A DNA stretch of 64,000 nucleotides from NCBI RefSeq assembly GCF_026262505.1, contig NC_067203.1, forward strand, positions 27,323,411-27,387,410, written 5' to 3'. Below are positions 1-8,539 of the stretch, piece after piece (the first letter of the stretch is position 1; each line of letters opens with the position of its first letter). The notes below the pieces were generated by a model, which searched no databases, was not told where the DNA came from, and saw only the letters and a program-made list of their open reading frames with translations. The DNA comes from Trichomonas vaginalis G3. Taxonomy: Eukaryota; Parabasalia; Trichomonadida; Trichomonadidae. The translations under genes and the position numbers were made by a program.

Positions 1-107
1 AGAAGATTCAAGAACAAAGTTTTGTAGTTTCAATAGATTGATTACACAATCAATGTTTCTGTGTCAATGTACATCAATCAACATTGTTTCATTGAATTTT
101 GTCTTCA
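1..107 (+). repeat. Left terminal inverted repeat of the MULE (partial)
   Basis: Reverse complement of the unit at 3776-3987, starting agaagattcaagaac and ending at attttgtctt. It contains an inner palindrome around gattacacaatc. It is cut by the window edge. Confidence 0.75.
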
Positions 108-199
108 TATATACTTATATATTACTGTTCCTATTTCCCTTATTATTAATTTTCAAATTCTTATAAAATAATTTTTTATTCTAAATGATTTGTCATAAA

Positions 200-469
200 T
201 TAATTATTCTCATTTCCAAAAATATCATCTTCTGTAATTTCGAATTCATTGATATTTATATCATCGGATTCTTCTAATTTAATTGTAACAGAATTTGAAA
301 ACTGCTCATCATTTTTATTCAGATATTTTTCAATTTCTATATCTCGATAATCGGCCTCTCCAAATCGAAATGATTTTTTATGTTTTTTGATTATTTCACT
401 TGGTATTTCTGCACGTTCTAATCCAAAATTAGATGTGAATACATCTAACTCTTGTTGAATTCTTGTCAA
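200..469 (-). pseudogene. Probable C-terminal tail of the MULE transposase, frameshifted
   Basis: An 89-codon minus-strand reading frame lies directly after the stop of the transposase frame and overlaps it by 4 bases, in a different frame. It has no ATG at its head. It is acidic, with runs of Glu/Asp near the end. I infer that it is the displaced tail of the transposase rather than a separate gene; no domain is recognisable. Confidence 0.4.
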
Positions 470-1659
470 TGGTATAAAATACGATTTTTATGATCAAAAT
501 TGTCATTTTGCTGCCTTGCATATCGATGAAAATATACCTTATCAACTTTCAATAGGATGTAAATCATATGATAAATAGTTGGATGTGGGAATGCAATATG
601 AGAGTTTAACACTTTGTTAAATGACTCAACTCCATTATTGGAAAAGATCATATCAGATACTTTCAGCTTGTTAATTACATCATACTTTTTACCCCATGTA
701 TTTAAGAAATATTTTGCAAAATCATTTATTTCTTTAATCGCATCTAATTTTTTGCAAATTATTTCAAAAACTTCTATTGGAACAAAAGGACATGCACATA
801 ATAGTTTTAAAAGTGATTTTGCGCAAACATCGTTTTCATCACATAACTTTTTGAAATTTTTAACAAGAGCTGCTATATAATGAAATATACAACCAGTGAC
901 TGTAGTTTCATCATTGACTTTAGATTTGATTGATTTCATTAATGCATTCTCAAAATCTGATGTAATGATTTTATATTTTCCCAATGATATACTAATAAGA
1001 GGACATGTGATCATTAAATTAAAAACTGTATCATAGTTAAGTGATGATCTTCCTGTCATTAGTACATGAAGGAAAGGTAAATATAAATTTGTAGCTTCAT
1101 CGTATACTAAAAGATTTAAGAGCTGCCCATTTGCTAACTTAATTGGAACGATACGAAATGTTCCATCTATGAAAAGATGGTTGCAAGTTTTAGCTCTTTT
1201 TATAAAAGCTGGCAACCCGAAGAAATAATAGTTAGTATCATCTGAACTTGAGTAATATTGGGTTATATAATAATCTGTGCTGTTATACTTTTCTAATAAC
1301 TTCTTAATTAATTCATTTTCGCTTAGTTTGATTTTAGGCCTGATCTCGTAGTATAGCTTTGCTATTGTTTGAGGTGAAATATCAATATTATCATCATGTG
1401 AAGAATTGTATTCAAATATGAGTTGATTTGAATATTGTCGAGCTTCAGCTAGTGATAACAATGGATTATTTTGAATATAAGTTGATATCATTGATTCGAA
1501 TTCATACCTGATTTGATGTGTTCCATTGATTTCAATCGAATATTCGATTTGGAGCAGTTGTGTGGAGGATTTATTTCGTGGATTGACGCTTTTATATTCG
1601 AAACAGCTGGAAATAATGATATAATTTGTGAATAACCACATTTTTTTCGTTTGGCACAA
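466..1659 (-). pseudogene. MULE-type transposase catalytic region
   Basis: The frame carries the MULE transposase core. There is an IDGTFRIVP block with the first catalytic Asp, then a block like FLHVLMTGRSS, then a TSDFENALM block with the second Asp, and GCIFHYIAAL close behind. These are the landmarks of the MULE domain, a DDE enzyme related to bacterial IS256-type transposases that cuts the TIR ends. The apparent start (first 30 or so residues) is not authentic. The better N-terminus, a zinc finger, is in another frame at about 1630-1820, so a frameshift lies around 1560-1640. A second frameshift probably separates the tail at 200-469. Confidence 0.75.
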
Positions 1660-1820
1660 TAATAGTGTAACTCTAAATGATCATTCTTGCAATAATAACG
1701 TTCAAATCGTAATGGAATACCTTGAGGATATATCGTTTTCCTATAGGCAAGTTTGTCAGAGTCAGATATACTAAATGTATGATAAGTACGTAAAATATCA
1801 CTAATTTTTATTCTCTGGGC
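1630..1820 (-). pseudogene. Zinc-finger N-terminal segment of the MULE transposase
   Basis: Reading the minus strand directly after the TAA at 1821-1823, in the same frame as the gene upstream, gives about 60 open codons. They include RYYCKND, then HYYCAKRKKCGYS, which looks like a FLYWCH/WRKY-type DNA-binding finger. Such fingers usually precede the MULE catalytic core. The segment runs into the transposase only after a frameshift. Because it is in phase with the UBA-containing frame upstream and separated from it by one stop codon, the two may once have been a single protein. Confidence 0.5.
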
Positions 1821-2019
1821 TTATTTATCATCTTTGTTCAATATATTGTAGTTTGCAACACATTGTTCGCAAATGGTTTTGGAAAGATTATATTGACTCC
1901 TTTTGTCGGAAATACTTTGATATACTTTCGCATTATCAATAATAATTTGAGGGTTAATAAAGTTATCAAAAGATAAATTATCAGTTATATGTGGTTGTTG
2001 TTTAGGAAGAGCCTGAGTT

Positions 2020-2150
2020 GGAAGAGATTGTTGTTGTCTCTGTTGAGGAAGAGTCTGAGCTGGAAGAGATTGTTGTTGTCTCTGTTGAGGAAGAGCCTGA
2101 GCTGGAAGAGATTGTTGTTGTCTCTGTTGAGGAAGAGCTGGCACTGGAGG
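2020..2150 (-). repeat. 42-bp coding repeat (Gln/Pro-rich), about 3 copies
   Basis: Near-identical 42-base units built on gttgttgtctctgttgagg encode LPAQALPQQRQQQS-type repeats in the UBA-containing gene. Length change in such a repeat stays in frame (14 codons). Confidence 0.75.
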
Positions 2151-2290
2151 AACTTGGATGTTTACTCTATTTACTTGTATAAAATTAGGTGGTAATTTGA
2201 GGATTGCTTGCCGAGATTTATTATTATTTGATTTTGGTTTCAATATGCGTCCATTAATATTTTGATGACCATCACTAATTTCATCATTAA

Positions 2291-2554
2291 TATTTGAATT
2301 TCTTTCATTAATGTTTTGATTAATATTTGAATGGCTATTAATCGTTTCTCCATCAATATTTGAATTTCTTTCATTAATGTTTTGATTAATATTTGAATGG
2401 CTATTAATCGTTTCTCCATCAATATTTGAATTTCTTTCATTAATGTTTTGATTAATATTTGAATGGCTATTAATCGTTTCTCCATCAATATTTGAATTTC
2501 TTTCATTAATGTTTTGATTAATATTTGAATGGCTATTAATCGTTTCTCCATCAA
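2291..2554 (-). repeat. 66-bp coding tandem repeat, 4 copies
   Basis: Four almost identical 66-base units (22 codons), each with ttaatgttttgattaat. The copies are nearly perfect even though the gene around them is broken, which points to recent expansion or homogenisation. Confidence 0.85.
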
Positions 2555-2956
2555 TATTCGGATTCCTATTGCCAATTATATCATCAATATTAAGCGCGTT
2601 TCCTGATTTAATTTTATCTGATTTTACATCTTCAATGATATCATATGAATCATCACTTGATTCAACATCGCTATCTGCTTTAAAAATCCCTTCTGCTAAT
2701 ACTTCTGTGTATTTTTTACCATTGCTATCTGTCCTTATTGCAATCATTTGACCTTTTATATCACTTCTTCTAAATTCTCTTACTTGTTTTAATAAGCAAT
2801 TAAGTTCATATCCATATTCTTCGATTGAATCCATGTTCAGTATTTTCATAGCAGTATCAATGTCATTTCTGGCTGAAAACAATGCAATTTGTGAAATATC
2901 CATATCATATCCACATTTTATTAAATCCTCCAAATTTGATAGTTTAGTTGAAGAAA

Positions 2957-3193
2957 TTATTGGATTGTCAAATAGTTTAGAGGCTTTTTTGACTCTTTTA
3001 TTTCAATTGTCATATCTGAATAATGTTTAACATAATTAAATAATTGTATCTTCTTTGAATCTTTTTGTAATATAAAAGTCTTTAGTTTAAGATGAAATAC
3101 TTTGGAAGCATATAGATATAATGATAGACAATGTATTTCTTGAGGAGTATTGACTTTTTTAATTTTATTTCCATATTTGAGCGTGATAACCAT
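2957..3193 (-). pseudogene. Ubiquitin-like (UBL) N-terminal segment, frameshifted
   Basis: A 78-codon ATG-initiated frame opens MVITLKYGNKIKKV, with the beta-hairpin start of a ubiquitin fold. A helix-like stretch and a strand-like TFILQ follow, and it closes with YSDMTIEIKES, like the last ubiquitin strand. It ends a few codons into a different frame from the UBA segment (1821-2933). The UBA frame is open across the junction, so one frameshift near 2950-2990 would account for the split. A UBL-UBA order is that of Rad23/ubiquilin-type shuttle factors. The resemblance is weak and judged by eye. Confidence 0.4.
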
Positions 3194-3775
3194 ATCAAAA
3201 ATGAATAACCTTAATTTATAAATCTGAATTTGATTTTAATAATAAAAATAATATATATATGTAATTCATGAATTATATTTTTACACTTCATTTTACCTGA
3301 ACAAATATAGCTGATATCAAATAACAATTTAATATAGAAATTGAAATTGTTATATATGCAATGTAAATACACATAATACATATATTATAATTTATCAATG
3401 ATTATTGTCTAGACCAAAATTTGTAGATGGAATTATGCAATTTCTCAATTTAAAGTCCCAGCTGTTTGTATAACAACTTCATATTGAAATTTACTAATAA
3501 ACACGGTAAGTTTCATAATTTTTATTATGATGATCTTACATTTGATTAAAATCGACGATTTTTCAATTGGAAAATAGTGCAAAGTAATAAAGAATATATT
3601 TAGCAAATTTTAAATTTTTTCAAAAATTTTAGAATGAATCTTAAATGAATAATAGAATTAAATGAATAATTGGGTATGATAAGATAAGTGAAGGTAAAAG
3701 ATAATTTTAGTAAACGAAAACGTGTAAAGTTGAAGCAAGGTAACATTTTAATCATTTAAAAAAGAAAAAGAGGAA
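3194..3775. other. A+T-rich non-coding stretch inside the MULE
   Basis: No credible gene or RNA. It is the likely 5' flank of the UBL frame and the inner side of the right TIR. Confidence 0.5.
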
Positions 3776-3987
3776 AACTTTGTTCTTGAATCTTCTTGGT
3801 GAAAGACAAAATTCAATGAAACAATGTTGATTGATGTACATTGACACAGAAACATTGATTGTGTAATCAATCTATTGAAACTACAAAACTTTGTTCTTGA
3901 ATCTTCTTGGTGAAAGACAAAATTCAATGAAACAATGTTGATTGATGTACATTGACACAGAAACATTGATTGTGTAATCAATCTATA
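3776..3987 (-). repeat. Right terminal inverted repeat of the MULE, two tandem 111-bp units
   Basis: Two nearly identical units, each starting actttgttcttgaatc (at about 3777 and 3888), read as the reverse complement of bases 1-107. A short open frame across them is only an effect of the repeat. Confidence 0.8.
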
Positions 3988-4350
3988 AAAATTCATTAAA
4001 CTATTTTAGCTTTCCTTTAATTAATTTTATTATTTTAATTATTTGATCATTAAGTCTCATTGTTTTACAACATCCCCATTCTCTCATTATCTTCGTTTAA
4101 ATTAATATCTATTTTTAGATTTATTATTATATGAACTTTTGTTTAGGTTCTTTTAAAATAAGTTTCTTTGCGAGAATTAATTATTTTTTGTTTTCCTAAA
4201 CTTACACATTTATAATGAACATTCAAGCTAAATCGACATTGTTTTGATAATTAAATATGCATTTAATGAAAATATTAATTGTCACTTTTTATATTTGTTA
4301 ATGAAAATGATTTTTAAGTTATAAGGTGCCATGACAATTGACAAAGAGTT

Positions 4351-4640
4351 ATACATTTGTACACACTAGCATATTGTAGCAGTTTATATTATAAATAAAG
4401 ATTCGCTTTATTTTACGAGTTTCAAATTTAGATCTGAACCATGTTGAAGATCTTTCAAATCAATACGACAAATACATTTGTACACACTAGCATATTGTAG
4501 CAGTTTATATTATAAATAAAGATTCGCTTTATTTTACGAGTTTCAAATTTAGATCTGAACCATGTTGAAGATCTTTCAAATCAATACGACAAATACATTT
4601 GTATACACTAGCATACTGTAGCAGTTTATATTACAAATAA
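4351..4640. repeat. 120-bp tandem repeat, about 2.3 copies
   Basis: Units beginning acatttgtacacactagc start at about 4353, 4473 and 4593. The first two are near identical; the third is truncated and diverged. No coding content. Confidence 0.85.
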
Positions 4641-4878
4641 AAATTCAGTATTTATTTTTATAACTTATTTTTTATTACATAGATTTTAATTCTAACTGAA
4701 AAATATTTCTAATCTATTTATATACATGTATTTTACTTAATGACATTGATGATATATGCAATTTATATGCACGTTTATCAATTATCAATTTGAGCCATTG
4801 TATTGTTCATGGTAGTAATATTTGAATTTTAATAGTTGTTATCAACACCACGTAGCTTTTTGTCCTAAATTTATACTA

Positions 4879-6182
4879 TAGGGTGTCCAAAGGTGCGTTT
4901 AGCACAGCGCTCTATATGAGACTATTAAAGGAGATATATGCTGATTATAAATATATAATAAAAAATATGAATATATGTATATGATGAGTAAGTTGTATTT
5001 TGGCGCCATGCCGGGATATAAAATGAATTTTGAGACAAGAGGCGGTTTCGCGGGAAATTTTGGCGGGATTTTTTTCATTTTTTTAATGAATCATAAAGAA
5101 AACATCCTCGCTCTTGCAAAAAAATGCAAAGACTGTAAAAAAATCTACGAGACATTGGTAAAATGCTTCGGTATGGATGCTCCTAGCTATTCCACTGTAA
5201 CGTATCATGTTAGGATGTATCACTTCATGAACAAAAAGGCGCCCATCATAAAAATTGACAAAAAATCGCCGGATCAAAGAAAAATCAAAGCAATTCTTCA
5301 AGCGCTAGATGAAGACCCAAGAGCATCACTCAGAAGGATAGAGGAGATGACAAAGATACCACGTACAACAGTCAGTAATTATCTGCACAATTATTTGAAC
5401 TACAAACTAGCGTATACACGTTGGGTTCCGCACAACCTTAATTCAGTTCAAAAAAAATCTAGAGTCCAATCTTCGAAAGAGCTCCTCTCTATATTGGGTG
5501 CGTATCAATCCAAGAAGTTTCGCTTTTTAGTAACCGGGGACGAGTCTTGGTTTCAATATGCAACAGAAGCCAAAATCATGTGGATCCCGAAGGATGAAAA
5601 TCCGCAAACATTCCCGAAGAAAAAAATTGACACACCAATGATTATGTTGTCGGTTTTTTGGGGCGTGAATGGCATCATCGCAATTGATATTCTTCAAAAA
5701 CCTAATACGATGAATGCTCAGTATCTAATTGACAATGTTCTTACTCAAATTATCAATTCTGATGAGTTTGAGAAATCCAAACAACAAAAACAAAAGTTTG
5801 CAATTCATTTTGATAATTCAAGAGTTCACAAAAGTCATAAGGTAATGAATTACTTGTTGGAAAACAATGTCAAAGTTGTTCCAAACCCAATTTATTCACC
5901 TGATATTGCACCCTCTGACTTTTATTTATTCGGCACGCTAAAAAAGAGAGCTGAAGGACGCGAATTCGCGAGTCCAGATGATCTTGAAAATTTTGTAAGA
6001 GAGCAATTTGAGCAATTTTCTCATGATGATTTAAAGCGTGTCTTTCAAGCCTGGATCGATCGCTGCGAACGCGTGATTGAATCCAATGGTGATTATATTT
6101 AAATAAACTTTATATATATGTAACTTGTTTATTTCTATTCGCAGTATTCAGGTTTGTGCTAAACACACCTTTGGACACCCTA
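4879..6182 (+). mobile_element. Mariner element, Tvmar1 type, copy 1 (complete)
   Basis: The element runs TAGGGTGTCCAAAGGTG ... and back in inverted order, giving 28-bp TIRs with one mismatch. It is flanked by TA on both sides (4877-4878 and 6183-6184), the target duplication of Tc1/mariner elements. It is exactly 1304 bp, the same length as the second copy at 46657-47960, and the two proteins differ at only about two residues. That indicates recent activity. Confidence 0.95.
5086..6102 (+). CDS. Mariner transposase (Tvmar1 type), intact
   Basis: This DDE/D enzyme performs cut-and-paste of the surrounding mariner. The N-terminal third holds helix-turn-helix DNA-binding segments. The catalytic core shows VTGDESW (first Asp), AIHFDNSRVHKS (second Asp) and SPDIAPSDFYLF (third Asp), with 34 residues between the second and third Asp, the D34D signature of mariner. 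I choose the ATG at 5086, which gives 338 residues, close to the family norm. An in-frame ATG at 4975 would add 37 residues (GAMPGYK..., rich in Gly/Phe) that lack family character. No stops or frameshifts are seen. Confidence 0.9.
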   Translation: MNHKENILALAKKCKDCKKIYETLVKCFGMDAPSYSTVTYHVRMYHFMNKKAPIIKIDKKSPDQRKIKAILQALDEDPRASLRRIEEMTKIPRTTVSNYLHNYLNYKLAYTRWVPHNLNSVQKKSRVQSSKELLSILGAYQSKKFRFLVTGDESWFQYATEAKIMWIPKDENPQTFPKKKIDTPMIMLSVFWGVNGIIAIDILQKPNTMNAQYLIDNVLTQIINSDEFEKSKQQKQKFAIHFDNSRVHKSHKVMNYLLENNVKVVPNPIYSPDIAPSDFYLFGTLKKRAEGREFASPDDLENFVREQFEQFSHDDLKRVFQAWIDRCERVIESNGDYI

Positions 6183-6439
6183 TATTTGGTTCCGAAATAA
6201 GATTATAAATTTTTAAATTTAAATTCGACTTTTAAATACACTACTGATCGATTGCTTATATTGAGTTTCTGCTTTGCAAACAAGTTGAGGTTATAATTGT
6301 AAGTTTATTTGTATGAAATAAGAAATAATATATGTGACATTTGGATTTTATGCTACCATTTTTCTAAACAGGTGGTAGTGAGTCATTCACTTAAATATTG
6401 AGTAATCTTCAATAATGTGTAACGAAGATTTCTCTGAAA

Positions 6440-6610
6440 CCATTAAAATAACGTATATAAATAATCGTATGTCAAAATGTGTGCCTATTTCAATTTTGCA
6501 CACATTTTGACAGAAATTTGAATGAAATTTAGAGGTTTTTCTTCAAATTTGAATGATGCTTGTCAGAAAAAGTGTCAAAATGTGTGCAAATGTGTGCTAT
6601 GTTTTTTTCT
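6440..6610. repeat. Imperfect inverted repeat around tgtcaaaatgtgtgc
   Basis: The words tgtcaaaatgtgtgc and gcacacattttgaca face each other at about 6472-6512, and a third copy lies near 6575. It may be a remnant of a TIR element of the kind found elsewhere here. Confidence 0.4.
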
Positions 6611-6675
6611 CGAAATATTTAGTCTTTAGAATATTCTTAATTCTTGCATAAACCGGCGCTATATCTTAAATTATA

Positions 6676-7329
6676 TCATTTAACATTTTTACCGCGAAGT
6701 TTTTGAAGATTTCGGAGATGCTCATAACCTTCGATAATATTATTATCATGATATCCAATAATGTCTTCTATTGGCAATGGATCGATAAAGCACTTAGATT
6801 CAATATTTTTAATTCCTTTACAATTTTTCATATTTTCGTACTTAAAATGATCCAAGCTCGGAAAACCATGACCTATCATTGGAGCAGAACATGTATCAAA
6901 ACTTATATTTAATATATGAATTAATTTATTAAAGGCAAAATCTTCAGGATACTGATGAAAGTCATTTTTCATATATGAATCAAAATTTTTCAAAATTAGT
7001 TTTGCCGCATATCTGGACATTAAAAATCCAGTGCCACCTTGCAGGAATGGAGGATCGAGTCCAACACAGCTTCCTTTGACTACTATTTCTTTATCAGGAT
7101 CGTATTGGTGTAGTAAGCTGTTAATGTACTTTGATGTGGTTTCTAGATCTATTAAGTTATCATCATTTGCAACCCAAATCCATTTATAATTTGAGAAATT
7201 TTCATATACGTAGTATAGGCCTGAAAAGCGTTTGGATACAACTTGTCTTTCTTTAAAATTACCTTGTCGGACATCATACTCTTTGACAATTGGATTACTT
7301 TTGTACTTCGAAATTTGATGGTTTTCCAT
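6676..7329 (-). CDS. Fringe-like glycosyltransferase, 5' truncated
   Basis: The 217-residue frame has the landmarks of Fringe/beta-1,3-type glycosyltransferases of the secretory pathway. They are WIWVANDDNLID (a DxD-like metal and sugar-nucleotide site), LQGGTGFLMSR (the GG[A/T]G acceptor loop) and QYPEDFAF (the catalytic acidic pair). Such enzymes are type II membrane proteins, but no membrane anchor or upstream start is present. The frame stays open for about 22 codons upstream of the ATG (to about 7395), then meets a stop. The gene therefore looks like a 3' remnant rather than a complete enzyme. The sugar and the acceptor cannot be told. Confidence 0.55.
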   Translation of the reverse strand: MENHQISKYKSNPIVKEYDVRQGNFKERQVVSKRFSGLYYVYENFSNYKWIWVANDDNLIDLETTSKYINSLLHQYDPDKEIVVKGSCVGLDPPFLQGGTGFLMSRYAAKLILKNFDSYMKNDFHQYPEDFAFNKLIHILNISFDTCSAPMIGHGFPSLDHFKYENMKNCKGIKNIESKCFIDPLPIEDIIGYHDNNIIEGYEHLRNLQKLRGKNVK

Positions 7330-8539
7330 TGTAAAGGTATAATTACAGCCATAGTGTGGGAAATCTTTGAGAATATGATCGTACTGAAAATCTTACCTAA
7401 AAAGACCTTTTTGGTTATCCGTTGAAGTATATACTAGAAAAAGGTTGAGAGGAGGAATAGAAATCCATCTATATTGAATTTGTATTGAAACCGAATATAG
7501 AGAAAGACAAATAAATGATGTCATACAGATAAAAATGCTTAAAGAACCGAGGGGTGCTTTAAGATTCATTCACTACTTTTGACTTCGCTTTCGAATTTTT
7601 GTGAAGTTTACAAGATAGGTAGGTCCACAAAATCGTAATGATTCTTTCTTGATTTTGGTATTGAATTTGGACTATGTAGGTACTCGATGACTAATAGACC
7701 AAGAATGGAAGAAAACTGCAAGAGCGATTTCGAGGTATTATTATTAAAATTAACATTCGATTCTTTCGGTTGTGACACTTAAAATCCCAATAAAAAAGGG
7801 CATATACCGGAAAAGGGGGTATACACAATTTTTAAACTTAGAAATCTTATTCTTTATATGATTTTGGATATATTTTTTCCCGAGGGCATACCAAAATTGT
7901 GAGTTCTTTTGTGAGAAATAAATTTGCTGTTCGTTTAAAATTTCATTTCTACCATAAGACAATGAGACTCACTCACCTCCACTTGCATCGCCATGATACC
8001 ACTGCAGTTTTCAGCTTGTGTATAGACATCTATACAAGCTATATCTTACTTCATGGTATAAGTGTTTCTATGGACAACTGCTTTAAATAATACCCAGGAC
8101 CCTCAAGAAAATGTGGGACCCAAAAAATGTGCAACGTTATATTATAATATTGTGAATAGTGTAAGTCCTGTATTTACTATTAGATTTGTTCAAATTCATA
8201 TTTCCCATTCATGCTATTATTTTAGGCAAAAATTTTAAATAATTAAAAAATACTTAGAAAGGGGTAAAAATCAAGAATCCGACGGAGTTGATAAAAATTC
8301 CTAAAAACCGCCAAATCCTGAGATTCATTGAGTGAATTCTTTTTATTTTGGAGATTCTGGACAAGCTTATCTGAAGCAAATTATAAACAGAAAATAAAAA
8401 TTTGGAATTTATTCAATTTCGAATAAAATTGTGTATATATTCTATCAATGATATTACTATATAAATTGAGAGGACGCATGTAAAAATGTCACTTTTAAAT
8501 ATAGACTCATTTAATCAATACTACGTATTTTTCATTACC
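7330..8539. other. Intergenic region without a recognisable gene
   Basis: Short frames here have no domain character. A strong small hairpin lies at about 8011-8041 (agcttgtgtatag facing ctatacaagct). A tgtcactttt word occurs near 8488. Confidence 0.5.

Larger units (their letters stand above)
1821..2933 (-). pseudogene. UBA-domain and repeat-rich protein inside the MULE
   Basis: The N-terminal 35 residues look like a ubiquitin-associated (UBA) domain: LIKCGYDMDISQIAL, a GY turn and a second helix with DIDTAMKIL. Then come an acidic stretch, four 22-residue repeats with NSNIDGETINSH, and a Gln/Pro-rich region with 14-residue repeats (LPQQRQQQS). The apparent first codon is TTG, and the frame is open upstream of it, where it meets a UBL-like segment in another frame. 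UBL-plus-UBA proteins normally shuttle ubiquitinated cargo; here the gene lies inside a transposon, head to tail with its transposase. The function is inferred from domain look only. Confidence 0.55.
1..3987 (-). mobile_element. Decayed Mutator-like element (MULE), left end outside window
   Basis: Sequence 1-107 is the inverted copy of sequence found twice in tandem at about 3776-3987, so the two repeats bracket the coding remains at 200-3193 as long terminal inverted repeats. The enclosed minus-strand genes include a MULE-type transposase. The left repeat starts inside a unit at base 1, so the outer left end and any target duplication cannot be seen. Long TIRs are typical of MULEs; the family call rests on the transposase. 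All coding parts carry frameshifts or stops, so the element is probably inactive. Confidence 0.7.

Noticed and set aside
3748-3996. An 82-codon gene on the minus strand
   Set aside because: It reads the two tandem copies of the MULE terminal repeat; the protein is simply the repeat translated twice.
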